The notes: generated by a model not told the origin, from the letters alone. Shown: positions 1 to 10,152, numbered from the stretch's first letter. The stretch is 64,000 nucleotides of DNA from Saitoella complicata NRRL Y-17804 (GCF_001661265.1 NW_017567002.1:62001-126000); one strand, 5' to 3'. Translations and numbers: made by a program.

Positions 1-1379
1 TTCTTGACGACCCTCTCAGGCTCGACAGAAATCGTTCCAACCTCCGACGCGACAATCATGATATCATCATCCAAGATATAATATCGACAAGGCCTCAACC
101 CATTCCTGTCCAAATTCGCACCACAATACCTTCCATCCGCAAACGTAAAGAGTGCCGGTCCATCCCACGGTTCCATCAAACACGCCGCCCACTGATAAAA
201 CCCCCTCTTCTTCTCCTCCATCAAGGGTTGATCCTGCCACGCCTCCGGTACCATGACCATCACCGCTTCCGGGAGGCTGAGGACGCCGTTGATGACCAAT
301 AACTCCAACACATTATCGAAGGCAGCGGAATCGGAGCCGCCTTCTTCGATGATGGGGTAAACCATATCGAGTTTGTCTCCGAGTTCGAGGGAGTGCATGA
401 GGCCCTCCCTAGCTCTTTGCCAGTTTTTGTTGCCGCGGAGGGTGTTGATCTCGCCGTTATGCGCTGCCCACCGCATCGGCTGCGCACGATCCCACGACGG
501 AAAGGTATTCGTACTGAACCTCGAATGCACCAACGCGAAATGCGCCTCATACCGATACGAGTTTAGGTCATGGTAGTAAGCGTAAACTTGAGAGGGTGAG
601 AGTTGTCCTTTGTACACGATAGAGTGCGAGGAGAGGGAGGAGATGTAGAACCAGTTGTGGAGACCGATTTGGTGGGTGGCGGATTTGCGGAGGACAAAGA
701 GTTGTCGTTCAAAGTGTTTCTCATCAAAAGATGCCTCGTCGCCAAGATTCTCCAGCACCACGAAGGGTTGGAGAATCGTGGGTTCGCGGCTACGAGCGCT
801 CGGGCCCAAGAGGGTCGAATCACGCGGAACTCTTCGCCAGCCTAAGACTCGTAATCCTAAACCCTCTGCGATACCCTCGAATGTCGCTCTTGATTCTGCT
901 TCGACGTTTGCGTCGGGGGAGAAGAAGACGTTACCGACGGCGTATTGACCTGGAGCTGGTAACGTAGCGGAAGAGGAAGAGGAAAACGAGGACGCGAATT
1001 CGTGGGCAAAGAATCCGTGGGGGATGGATGTCATCACACCTGCACCATCACCATCGCGGGAATCGGCGCCGACTGCACCGCGGTGGGAGAGATTACAGAG
1101 GAGGTTGCGAGCTGTGAAACACCAAATTAGTCTCCTTCCTTTGCCGAGGAACAGGTTCATGAGCTTACCATCACTAACAATCTTATGACTAGCAACACCC
1201 TTGATATGACATGTAAATCCCACACCACAGGCGTCTTTCTCGTAGTCTGGATCATATAGCCCTTGCTTGGTGGGAAGCGCACCAGCCCAGGATGGGTTGG
1301 AGGGAGTGTTTTCGTAGTTGTAGATGGGAGCGTCGGCGTGAGGTTCGATGATCAAGTCGCCATCGTTCGGGATGGCCAT
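1..1379 (-). CDS. GLT1: Glutamate synthase (NADH-type GOGAT), 5' part only
   Basis: N-terminal class-II glutamine amidotransferase domain of glutamate synthase, which moves the glutamine amide nitrogen to 2-oxoglutarate in ammonium assimilation. Exon 1 is 1379-1169, a 57-nt intron spans 1168-1112, and exon 2 runs off the window at base 1, so most of this roughly 2,100-residue enzyme is missing. The start gives MAIPNDGDLIIEPH; the propeptide ends before Cys51 in KDACGVGF, the expected mature N-terminal nucleophile. Further family marks are ARNLLCNLSHRGAVGAD just after the splice, GEINTLRGN, and LDRNGLRPCRYY near the window edge. The frame stays open across exon 2. Two GATA-type sites lie about 0.2 kb upstream, which fits nitrogen control. 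The family call is very secure; only the 3' end is unknown. Confidence 0.95.
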   Translation of the reverse strand, partial: MAIPNDGDLIIEPHADAPIYNYENTPSNPSWAGALPTKQGLYDPDYEKDACGVGFTCHIKGVASHKIVSDGKLMNLFLGKGRRLIWCFTARNLLCNLSHRGAVGADSRDGDGAGVMTSIPHGFFAHEFASSFSSSSSATLPAPGQYAVGNVFFSPDANVEAESRATFEGIAEGLGLRVLGWRRVPRDSTLLGPSARSREPTILQPFVVLENLGDEASFDEKHFERQLFVLRKSATHQIGLHNWFYISSLSSHSIVYKGQLSPSQVYAYYHDLNSYRYEAHFALVHSRFSTNTFPSWDRAQPMRWAAHNGEINTLRGNKNWQRAREGLMHSLELGDKLDMVYPIIEEGGSDSAAFDNVLELLVINGVLSLPEAVMVMVPEAWQDQPLMEEKKRGFYQWAACLMEPWDGPALFTFADGRYCGANLDRNGLRPCRYYILDDDIMIVASEVGTISVEPERVVK

Positions 1380-1584
1380 CGTACGGAGAGAGCTCGTTCT
1401 CACGTTTCGTTTTGCTTTGCTATTGTGCGGCAAGCTCTCAAGTTTGTGGGTGAAGTCAAAAGAAGAGGAGGAGGGATCGGACGGGATGGAGGTCTATATT
1501 GGATGCGACGAGACGAGGGGGGGGAAGTCTACAGGCTCTGTGTGAAAGCGCATCCGATGATTGGTCAACCCCGCAACTGATCAC

Positions 1585-1613
1585 TGATAAGAACACTGTG
1601 GGTTGCGAGATAG
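1585..1613 (-). promoter_or_regulatory. Paired GATA-factor sites upstream of GLT1
   Basis: Two HGATAR matches, TGATAA at 1585-1590 and AGATAG at 1608-1613, lie 206-234 bp upstream of the GLT1 start. Nitrogen-regulatory GATA factors (AreA/Gln3 type) bind paired HGATAR sites in fungi, and GLT1 is a known nitrogen-regulated gene. The motif is short, so chance matches are likely; function is inferred from position and pairing. Confidence 0.35.
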
Positions 1614-1672
1614 GAACGAAATGGAGATGGATTGGATCAGTCAATTGCACAGCGAGAACAGCCGAACATCCT

Positions 1673-1725
1673 CAATTGACCAAGCGAAGGCTTCCTCTAC
1701 TTCCAATTGACCAAGCGAAGGCTTC
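1673..1725. repeat. 22-bp direct repeat, 31-bp period
   Basis: An exact 22-bp sequence starting CAATTGACCAAGCG occurs at 1673-1694 and again at 1704-1725, separated by 9 bp. It lies in the spacer upstream of GLT1 and looks like a recent local duplication. Confidence 0.85.
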
Positions 1726-2166
1726 GGGTCAACTCGGCGTCCTCTTCTTTATCTTGGGCTCATGCTTAGATCTGCCACTTACAGAAGGTTTACGGTCCGC
1801 ACCCGCCGCAGTCGGTCGCGTCGGATTGCGCGCGTAGAAAAGGACGTCGACGTCGGGCAGGCACACACCGTGAAAGAACGAGTGTCAAGAGCTGGAAGAT
1901 GGGATGCGATGCACTCTATCTCTACTGCAAATGGCGTACGAGATGGGCATCGAAGGCGGGGTCAACTCCTCCGCCGACATTTTCTCCCGCCCGCTGCCGG
2001 AGGCGGTCCCGATCGCGAGCCAAAAGTGGGGAAGAGGTGCCCCGAAGGCGCCGGCTCCGAATGCAAGGATCCTCGGAACTGGCATGTTCTTCCCTTGCAG
2101 TGAGACAATTACGTCCAGATTAACCGAAGCTGTTGGCAGGGAAATTGGAAAGAGGACAAAAAGACG

Positions 2167-2238
2167 TTCCGTTACGGGGAATCGAACCCCGGCCTCTTCG
2201 GTGAGAGCGAAGTATCCTAGCCCCTAGACCATAACGGA
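2167..2238 (-). tRNA. tRNA-Glu (anticodon CTC)
   Basis: A 72-nt cloverleaf on the minus strand. The acceptor stem TCCGTTA pairs perfectly with TAACGGA, with discriminator A. The anticodon stem CTTCG/CGAAG encloses loop CTCTCAC, giving anticodon CTC for Glu GAG codons. The T-arm has the GGTTCGATTCC B box and the D-arm a TGGTCTAGGGGCTA A box. There is no intron. A T5 tract (A5 on the plus strand at 2158-2162) four bases past the discriminator is the Pol III terminator. An identical copy lies at 6594-6665 in the opposite orientation. Confidence 0.97.
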
Positions 2239-2828
2239 TTTCGATGTTACCCAAGACCGAAGACTCTTATGTTCTTGAGGTCCATGATTCGTTCTGCTGT
2301 CTGTGTGTCGACTCGCACTGGCACTCTTGTGTACGCCGTTGCTGTCATTCACATCACCCGTTAACCACAGCTACGAGGTAGGTATACACCTTCCCGAGAC
2401 TGTAGGCCAGCCGGAGGGATGCAACATCCGGTCCGAACGCCGAGGTCCGGATCCAATGACGGCATTTGATTTGCCAGTAACATGAATCGGCCCGTATCAC
2501 ATGCTGAAGGATAAGGGAAGCTAAGGTAGTCAGTCATACGCAACCTTATAGCGGGCCGTTGTTTGCAACGTCACGGTCGCGGAGTCGGCATTTATAACTG
2601 AATTAAAGTTCCAATATTTGCTAAGCGATACGGGTTACGGAATCGCAAATGCGGTCGGAATTGGAGGTCGAGGAACCAAACACCGATGCCGATACCGACA
2701 CCGAGGCCGTGTTGCTACGTTTCCGACCACCATACAGTCACAATAAGGGTATATAAACACGTCTTCTCTCTTCCTCCACTTGACAATCACAAACAACAAA
2801 TACTTCAAACCTCATAACAAAACAAACA
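2239..2828. other. Spacer with promoter of the 2829 gene
   Basis: No gene is recognisable. The only clear signal is the TATA box at 2750-2757. A run of related hexamers (CCGATG, CCGATA, CCGACA, CCGAGG) sits near 2686-2709, of unknown meaning. Confidence 0.5.
2750..2757 (+). promoter_or_regulatory. TATA box of the 2829 gene
   Basis: TATATAAA, 72 bp upstream of the ATG at 2829, is followed by a pyrimidine-rich then A-rich leader typical of a fungal transcription start. Position and perfect consensus support the call. Confidence 0.6.
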
Positions 2829-3599
2829 ATGCCCTCACACAAGTCCTTTACCAAGAAATCATCCACCTCGGACGCCGGATCAGACAAATACCTCGTCATC
2901 AACCCACATACACTCACCCCCCGCCTCACCTCAAAGCGTTCGCAAGACAGCGTCTATCTATCCTCCTTATCCACGTCTGATGCAGCGGCGTCGTTACCCT
3001 CTCCGCCGTCCAGTAAAACCTCGTCCACGAGCAAACGCTCAAAGTCCTTCAAGCCCCGACCGTGGGAAACCCTACGCAAGCTGAATCCCCGGCGGTCAGG
3101 ATCCACCCGTCGCTCAATCAGAGATGCCGTGGTGGCCAGTCCCATCAAAAGCAATAACCCAGAAGCCTTCTGCTACACCTCTCCAACCCTCGACTTCTGG
3201 CTCGACATGACTCAACTCCACCGAACCCTGCTCAAAGGCTTCGATCTAATCATCACCACCGCACCAGATTTCTACGCCTCCAACACAGCTCACGAAGAGT
3301 ATCGAACCTTCGCAGAAGGGTACGTAGAGTTACTAGAATCTTATCTGAACTGGATGTGGACGAGACTGGGACCAGGTCTGCAGGGTTATGTCCGCTTTCC
3401 GCTGGATTTGGAGGTGGAGGTGGCGGAGTTGTTGGATTCGCGGATGGAGATGGAGATGTATGTTAGAGAGGTTGAGGAGGTTGTTAGTTTGGAGGTGTTG
3501 TGTACAGTACCCGAGACGGTGTTGGAGGGGATTGAGATGGTGAGTAGGAGGCTGGGGTGGAAGGCGGAGAGGGTAATGGGGAATGTTGACATGCTGTGA
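2829..3599 (+). CDS. Hypothetical protein, 256 aa
   Basis: Not recognised. A single exon starts in a good context (AACAATGCC) 72 bp after a TATA box. Residues 1-100 are Ser/Thr/Lys/Arg-rich and look disordered and basic, with short runs such as SKTSSTSKRSKSFK. Residues about 115-256 are mixed alpha-helical with many acidic residues and aromatic positions (LDFWLDMTQLHRTLLKG, YVELLESYLNWMWTRLG). No signal peptide or membrane segment is evident. The 3' half switches to G-ending codons, which is common in neighbouring genes here. The strong start context, TATA box and long open frame support a real gene; function is unknown. Confidence 0.75.
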   Translation: MPSHKSFTKKSSTSDAGSDKYLVINPHTLTPRLTSKRSQDSVYLSSLSTSDAAASLPSPPSSKTSSTSKRSKSFKPRPWETLRKLNPRRSGSTRRSIRDAVVASPIKSNNPEAFCYTSPTLDFWLDMTQLHRTLLKGFDLIITTAPDFYASNTAHEEYRTFAEGYVELLESYLNWMWTRLGPGLQGYVRFPLDLEVEVAELLDSRMEMEMYVREVEEVVSLEVLCTVPETVLEGIEMVSRRLGWKAERVMGNVDML

Positions 3600-3898
3600 A
3601 TGGGTGTGATACGCATACTGGAGGTTATGAGCATGATTAGAAGAGACCGTGAATGTAATCAAATACTTTTGGTTCCTTCCAAGCAAATTCTCTATGATAT
3701 CCTGAAAAAAACCCAAACACGAAATCCAGCGAACAATCCCTAAGTAAAACGAATTCGAACCCCGTGCAAGACTTGTAACAGAACTTAAAAATAACCCAGA
3801 GCAAAACTGCAATTGCAACCATGGCTTCGGTAAGCATACCTATATCCCTTGTGCAACCATGCAACCATCTTCTCTTGTCCTCACCGCAAATGAGCCGT

Positions 3899-6265
3899 TC
3901 ACTGCCTTTCCTTTACGTAAATCTTCACCGAACCATCAGCTCCAACACTCGCTGCTCTGTTTCCAGTGCACGAGATGGCGACATCATGAACACACTCTCC
4001 ACCCTTCTTCGCATGCTCAATGAACTCCCGAATATCAACCTCGCCATCATCAGTCTTATGAACGAACCGAACCACGTCGTCCTCCGCGACGATCTCAGTC
4101 TCACCATCGGCGGAAACAGTGAGAGCGGTAATGGGCTTGCCAGTGCTGCTGTTCGCAACCTCTTCAGGTGTTCCTGTACAATTGCTGTTAGCGGTGTTCA
4201 CAATACGGTGCCGAACAAGATATGTACCTGATGACACGCTGAACGTTCTTACAACACCATCCTCATACCCAACCCAAACATCCTCACCACCATTCTTCAC
4301 AACAATCTTCCTAACACCCGTCGCTCCTTCACACGTCAATGTCTTTACAACATCCCCACTAACCGCATCCCTAACCTCCGCCTGTGCTTCAGACGAGCTC
4401 CACCCAACCACGATCCCCTCCCCATCAACCCACCCCAAACTAACCGGAACAACATCCCCACATTCCTCCTCGTTATCTTTCCACCTCCAACTCGACTTCA
4501 ACTTATTCCTCCCACCCTCAACATCCCAAATCTTAACCATCCCATCTGCACCCGCAGTAGCCAACAACCTCCCATCCCTCGAAACCTTCACATCCCAAAC
4601 CGCGTTCGAGTGACCCACCAAAATATCGTGTTTCATCAAGTCCGGGGTAGCGGGGAGTACGTCGTCATCCGTCTCCTCGATGTTAATGTATTCAGGAAGG
4701 GTCCAGACACGAATCGTCGCGTCAGTCCCAGCAGAGTAGATTTTGCCATTGCTGACGGCGAGGGATGTCACGAAGCCATGGTGGCCGCGGAAGATGGCGG
4801 TCGTTTTTAGGTCTTTGCCGCCACTTACTGGTAAACCCTGGAGAGCGATTACCCCGTCTTCACCACCAGTCACGACCTCGTCAGTTTCGGGAACCCACAC
4901 GACGGCTCTGACCCCGGTCAAATGCGCTCGCCCCTCGAACCGGCATTCCCATCGTTCAGTAGCAGGAACCTCCTCCTCCACCTCCGTCGGCGCATCCGAA
5001 GCCTGCGACTGCGTTTCCATCTCGATCGCCCTCCTCATCTCCGCATCATAATCATCCTCCTCACCACCTTCGTGTGCACCCTGCGCATCCTCAACCTCGA
5101 TAACCTCTTCCTCATCATCCTCAAGATCCCACTCAACATCCTCACCCTGTTCTTCCTTTTTGTCCACGCTAGGGGTGTAGCTGGGCGGTAATCCAAGCGG
5201 GTGTCCCTCGCCTTCGCCTCCACTCGTCCCTGTAGCGGGACTGGTGCCGATATCGCCCTTCTCCTCCAACAACTCGATTTCGTCTTTAGGGCTCTCCACC
5301 TCCTCCGCGATCACGACGGGTTCAGGGATTGGGATGGATGGAAGTGAGGTATTGGGTGCAGGAGCAGGAGCAGCTGGTCGTCCGTACCTGTCAACGGTGT
5401 ACGAGACACTTTCGACTTCGACTTCCTCGTCGTCGGAGTTTGAGGTCGATGAGGGTGGGGTTGGCTCTGCAGCTACTGAAGGCGGTGGCGGTGCGGGACG
5501 CTGGATGATTCCATTTGGCATTGGTGCTGGTGGTGGGAGATCGAGTGATGGCTGAGCGGTGAAAGAGGTAACTGCCGTTGTGGTGACAGGTGCCGCACCT
5601 GTCCAACCTTGCCCTTGTCCGTTCTGCTGAACGATTGCACCAGCGGTAGTGGGAGGTTGAGCCCGAGCTGCCTGAGCACCAGCCTGTGCAGGTCCAACAA
5701 GAGGTGAGGAAAGGAGGCAAGTCACTTCCGTCAAGCATTTCTCTAAGAAATCCCGAGACCGAGCCCGCTCGGTACTCGAATGCAAATCCCTTGTCTGGTC
5801 AATGATCTCCAAGAAAGAGAGCGAGTGTCCCAGGTTCTGTGGTCGTACGTTCGGTTTGTCTGCTTGTGCCAAACCCGGCGGAACCATAGACGCTTCCTCA
5901 GACAACTCCTCAATCGGTTTTCCACCTCTATAAGAGAACCTGTCAGTAAAGTCAAAATCGACATTTTGTGACCTGTTTCCGTACCTTTCCCGTTTCAATG
6001 CTTCCTCCAACATCTTTACCCTTCTCTCCAACCATCCCTTTAGTCTTTCACCACTCCTCTTCTCCCCTTCCAACTTTGCAATCCGAGCATTCATCTCTGC
6101 TTTTTCGATTTCCCACATGTTCCGTTCTCGCTCGAATCGTCGGTGTTCAGATAAGAGGAAGTGGATGGAGCCTTGAAGGGTGTACTGTGGTACGGCGGAT
6201 TGGGATGGTGTGGAGCCATTGGCGGTGGTTGTAGAGACGGATGGACCGTTAGCGAACGGCTTCAT
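3899..6265 (-). CDS. Striatin (STRIPAK scaffold, HAM-3/Pro11 type)
   Basis: Scaffold of the striatin-interacting phosphatase and kinase complex, which in filamentous fungi controls hyphal fusion, fruiting and septation. Residues about 27-95 hold the striatin caveolin-binding and coiled-coil block (YTLQGSIHFLLSEHRRFERE, then a long heptad region). A proline-rich, acidic middle follows, and WD40 repeats fill the last 330 residues (for example GHSNAVWDVKVSRDGRLLATAGADGMVKIWDVE). I infer two introns, 5984-5928 (57 nt) and 4227-4174 (54 nt, branch GCTAAC), leaving 751 aa. Both are multiples of three without stops, so the genomic frame reads straight through as 788 codons. The acceptor of the first could instead lie 12 nt earlier. 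The spliced joints give KRER-GGKPIEEL and SSG-TPEEVAN. Confidence 0.9.
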   Translation of the reverse strand: MKPFANGPSVSTTTANGSTPSQSAVPQYTLQGSIHFLLSEHRRFERERNMWEIEKAEMNARIAKLEGEKRSGERLKGWLERRVKMLEEALKRERYGNRSQNVDFDFTDRFSYRGGKPIEELSEEASMVPPGLAQADKPNVRPQNLGHSLSFLEIIDQTRDLHSSTERARSRDFLEKCLTEVTCLLSSPLVGPAQAGAQAARAQPPTTAGAIVQQNGQGQGWTGAAPVTTTAVTSFTAQPSLDLPPPAPMPNGIIQRPAPPPPSVAAEPTPPSSTSNSDDEEVEVESVSYTVDRYGRPAAPAPAPNTSLPSIPIPEPVVIAEEVESPKDEIELLEEKGDIGTSPATGTSGGEGEGHPLGLPPSYTPSVDKKEEQGEDVEWDLEDDEEEVIEVEDAQGAHEGGEEDDYDAEMRRAIEMETQSQASDAPTEVEEEVPATERWECRFEGRAHLTGVRAVVWVPETDEVVTGGEDGVIALQGLPVSGGKDLKTTAIFRGHHGFVTSLAVSNGKIYSAGTDATIRVWTLPEYINIEETDDDVLPATPDLMKHDILVGHSNAVWDVKVSRDGRLLATAGADGMVKIWDVEGGRNKLKSSWRWKDNEEECGDVVPVSLGWVDGEGIVVGWSSSEAQAEVRDAVSGDVVKTLTCEGATGVRKIVVKNGGEDVWVGYEDGVVRTFSVSSGTYLVRHRIVNTANSNCTGTPEEVANSSTGKPITALTVSADGETEIVAEDDVVRFVHKTDDGEVDIREFIEHAKKGGECVHDVAISCTGNRAASVGADGSVKIYVKERQ

Positions 6266-6593
6266 GGTGGGCTACTGTGTTTGATGGGCGGTATGTGGTG
6301 AATTGACGGAAAGGAGTCGCGGGTGAGTGATGTGTTGTGTTCCTCAACGACTCGGCCTCGCACGAACGGGATTGAAGCGAGGCAATTCACTGGGTGTATC
6401 GTAGAATCGATTACGAGGGGGGTATACCGTTGTCCTGCTGTGTAAATGCCAATTGGTGTTGTGCTGTCGGTATCATCCGTCCTTTGAATGTTTGCGGAGT
6501 CGCATGGAGTTGAATGATGTACCGGTAGGCGGTCGGCGGAAAACTCGTGACAAAGTAGATGTGTGTACACTCGAGAAATTGTTGGCATCCAAA
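6266..6593. other. Spacer between striatin and tRNA-Glu
   Basis: This holds the striatin 5' region and the upstream flank of the tRNA. The last 8 bp before the tRNA resemble the flank of the other tRNA-Glu copy. Nothing else is seen. Confidence 0.5.
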
Positions 6594-6665
6594 TCCGTTA
6601 TGGTCTAGGGGCTAGGATACTTCGCTCTCACCGAAGAGGCCGGGGTTCGATTCCCCGTAACGGAA
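6594..6665 (+). tRNA. tRNA-Glu (anticodon CTC), second copy
   Basis: Identical over all 72 nt to the gene at 2167-2238 but on the other strand. The same acceptor stem, A and B boxes and CTC anticodon are present, and a T5 terminator sits at 6671-6675. Flanking bases are partly shared too: CATCCAAA before the gene here against CATCGAAA in the other copy, and CGTC(C)TTTTT after both. The two genes therefore derive from one duplication that included flanks. Confidence 0.97.
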
Positions 6666-6960
6666 CGTCCTTTTTGCTCCCCATCCTGATTTTGGCAACC
6701 CCTAACATGGCCCGCCTGAGCCCAGGACTGTCCAGCAACTTACGTAAAGGCTTCCGAAGCATTTTACCTCTCCATACAGACAGCATCCATCATCCTTGCC
6801 AGTGGGCTGTTTAAGGTGTGTCACGATTGCTCGATGCGGCCTCGGTCCTAGCGCACACTCGGTAGGGGCCCGTCCATGCCAGCTGTCACGTACGACTCCA
6901 ACGCAGCATATAACCTCGACGAACCAACGCAATTGAACCTTGACAAGGGATCGATTGACA

Positions 6961-9296
6961 ATGGCGAACGTCGAACAACACGAGCTCAAGAAGCGGAAAG
7001 TCGGATCAGGCACAGGTGAGGCTGTCGTCACCAAGCTCGATGCCGCTCCGGCCATGGATCACGACGAGAAGAAGTACGCGAAGGTGGCTATGAATGCTAT
7101 CGCACAGGAGGTTCGCATCAGCTGCCGCTGTTGAGTTTATCAGCGACTAACTTCTTGCGAACAGTCATCACTTCCCGATGTCTACAACCCAATCCTCCCC
7201 CTCCTCTTCACCGCCCTCGCCCTCTTCACCCGCCTCTACCGCATCGGCCGCTCAAACATCGTAACCTGGGATGAAGCCCACTTTGGTAAATTCGGCTCCC
7301 ACTACCTCAAGCGCGAATTCTACTTCGACGTCCACCCACCCCTCGGCAAGATGCTCGTCGGTCTCAGCGGGTATTTGGCGAATTATAATGGAAGTTTCGA
7401 GTTTAAGAGTGGGGAGAAGTATCCGGAGGAATTGGATTATGTCTTCATGAGGGTTTTTAATGCCATGTTTGGGGTGCTGACGGTGCCGTTGGCGTACTAT
7501 ACTGCGGCTGGGTTGGGCTTTTCGCCGGCGGCTGTTTGGTTGGTTACGTTGATGGTTCTGTGTGGTTCGTCTCACCTTCCTTCTCCCTCTTTTCAGATCA
7601 TATACTAATGGTGGTGACAGAAAACTCGTACGCAACCATCTCCCGCTTCATTCTCCTCGACTCCATGCTCCTCTTCTTCACCTTCACAACAATGTTCTGC
7701 CTCGTCCAATTCCACAACCAACAACCCAAGCCCTTTGGTCGCAAATGGTGGAAATGGCTCATCCTTACCGGGACCTCCATCGGTTGTGTCTGTTCCGTCA
7801 AATGGGTCGGACTCTTCGCCACGGCCCTTGTCGGAATCTATACCATCGACGACCTCTGGCAAAAGTTTGGCGATCTGAAGATGCCGAAGGTGGCCTACGC
7901 CAAACACTGGGCTGCCCGTGGAGCATTTCTAATCGTCTGGCCCTTCCTGATCTACGCACTCAACTTCTACCTCCACTTCACCATCCTCGAGAACTCCGGC
8001 CCAGGCGACGCCCAAATGTCATCCCTCTTCCAAGCAAACCTCAAGGGCACGGACCTAACCTCCTCCCCCGTCGAAATCATGTACGGCTCCCGCGCCACTA
8101 TCAAAAACATGGGCTACGGCGGTGGTCTCTTGCATTCGCACGTTCAAACTTATCCGGAGGGATCGCAACAACAGCAAATAACCTGTTACCACCACAAAGA
8201 CGCAAACAATGAGTGGTTTTTCTACCCGAATCGGTATGAGCCTGAGTTTTCGTCGGAGGGGGAGTTGAGGAATGTCAGGGATGGGGCTACGATTAGGTTG
8301 ATCCACGCACAGACTGGGAGAAATTTGCATTCGCATCAGGTTGCGGCGCCGGTTACGAAGAGTGCGTGGGAGGTGTCTTGTTATGGGAATTTAACGATTG
8401 GGGATGATAAGGATCATTGGCAGGTTGAGATCATCGATGATCTCAAGCACCGTGATCACTCCAAACTCCGAACCCTCACCTCCGCATTCCGTCTTCGCCA
8501 TCCCACGCTTGGATGCTATCTGAGAGCCGCGAACGTCAACCTACCCCAGTGGGGCTTCAAACAAGTCGAAGTAACCTGCACGAAAGAAAATGACCCCAAG
8601 GATGTCCACACGCACTGGAACGTCGAAAACCACTGGAACGATAAACTTCCGATCGGCGAGGCGGCAGATTACAAATCTCCGTTCTGGCGTGATTTTGTGC
8701 ATTTGAATGTTGCGATGATGACTTCGAATAATGCCCTTGTTCCTGATCCGGATAAGCAGGATGATTTGGCGAGTCAGGCGTGGCAGTGGCCGTTGGCGCA
8801 TGTTGGGTTGAGGATGTGTTCGTGGGATAAGAATGTTGTCAAGTACTTCCTGCTTGGAAACCCTATCGTGTACTGGGGTTCCACTGCTTCGCTGGGCGCG
8901 TTTGGGCTGTTGGTTCTGTGGTATTTGGTTAGGTGGCAGCGGTCCTACCAAGATCTGACCCGCGCAGACTTCGACCACTTCCACTACGCAGGCTTCTACC
9001 CCGTCCTCGGGTGGGCATTGCACTACATCCCCTTCTTTATCATGGGTCGTGTCCTTTACGTCCACCACTACTTCCCCGCTCTCTGGTTTGCGATCCTCAC
9101 GTTTGGATTCGTGTTTGATTGGCTCACGAGACGTCTTCCGGGAGGTGCGAAGGTGTTGGTGTATGGGGCTGCGTATGTTGCGGTTGTGGGGGTATTTGTG
9201 TACTTTAGTCCGGTTACGTTCGGTATGGAGGGGGAGGCGGAGAAGTATAAGTATTTGAGGTGGTTGAGGACGTGGAGGATTCATGGGCAGGAGTAA
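6961..9296 (+). CDS. PMT2: Protein O-mannosyltransferase, PMT2 subfamily
   Basis: ER membrane enzyme that transfers mannose from dolichyl-phosphate-mannose to Ser/Thr of secretory proteins; PMT2 proteins pair with PMT1 proteins. The exons are 6961-7110, 7165-7564 and 7621-9296, with introns of 54 and 56 nt, giving 741 aa. The luminal catalytic loop has Asp86-Glu87 in [12 protein letters not shown], then [17 protein letters not shown], the form typical of PMT2 rather than PMT1 or PMT4. Several hydrophobic spans flank a central region of MIR repeats (for example [20 protein letters not shown]). The C-terminal part has more membrane helices. Length and order match the family. Both splice joints restore conserved sequence ([14 protein letters not shown] and [15 protein letters not shown]). 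Confidence 0.96.
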
Positions 9297-10152
9297 AAAG
9301 TGGATGAAGTTGTTAAGGATGAAGGGGAAAGGAGGTGGATGTAAGCATAGGCCATGTATGGATATGCCGGCCGATTTTGTTGATTTTTGATCTCCAGTTT
9401 TGAGTTTAGATAATCTGTTGATACCTATCGTAATGCCATCGTGCACGACTTGTTATCTTTTGTCGAATGATGTATGTCTGAATGAACCCCATAACGCCCA
9501 TGCAAATCTGCTTGCAATTTGCCTTGTATCAACCTGTGTCGCTGTCAGTTGCTTTCTCATCCCGTCACCCACTTCCTCCCTTCTTGTTGTTAAGAACTCA
9601 GATCTTCAGCGTGTACTCAACTCCAGGCAATATCCACTGACTCGCCCCCAAAATTTTCTCACTCAAACTTCTCAGCCAACCCAACCCAACCACCCGCTTC
9701 CCTTCCAACACCATCTGCTCTGATAATGGAATTGTTTCCAGTACGCGTCCGCCATTCCACGGCAAGAAAGGTCTATCTGACCAGAATAGAGACGTCTGAA
9801 AGAGCCCGAAAAGGATGATCGTGCAGTACATGCTAGTCCACAGTCAATATTTACCGATACACGAGGAGAAAGGGTAAACAAACCATGGCTTATGAATCAT
9901 CCCAAAGCAAACCAAAAAAACCACGGTAAAGAGCGGAGAAGTAACCGCATTGAACAGTAAAATTGGCAGGAAAAGTCGTAAGCAGTACATCTCAACCTTC
10001 CTATATCGTCGATCGTCGTGGAGTGTTGGTTGTTTTGTGCGGTGACGTACTCCACCTTCAAGGCCTGCATGGGACGACGTCGACGAGCTCGGGCCTCATA
10101 AACCGCTCCACCAAGAAGATCCACCTCCCGACATCTGACAATTGAATTGGAG
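9297..10152. other. Spacer between PMT2 and EDC4; possible small membrane-protein gene on the minus strand
   Basis: No known gene is seen. On the minus strand, around 10070-9598, short frames encode hydrophobic stretches (MYCLRLFLPILLFNAVTSPL and FGLFQTSLFWSDRPFLPW) that could be exons of a small membrane protein joined across GTAAAT...TTTCAG or GTTTGC...ACTAG introns. I could not build one convincing open frame, so this is noted as a possibility only. The EDC4 promoter must lie in the last few hundred bases. Confidence 0.25.

Larger units (their letters stand above)
1380..2166. other. Gene-free spacer upstream of GLT1
   Basis: No reading frame here shows homology or convincing codon use. 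The stretch holds the GLT1 promoter side with its GATA-type sites, the 22-bp direct repeat, and the terminator side of the tRNA gene. I see nothing else. Confidence 0.6.

Noticed and set aside
3741-3775. TTCGAACCCC-like sequence resembling a tRNA T-arm
   Set aside because: The flanking bases do not pair into a T-stem and no acceptor or anticodon arm can be built.
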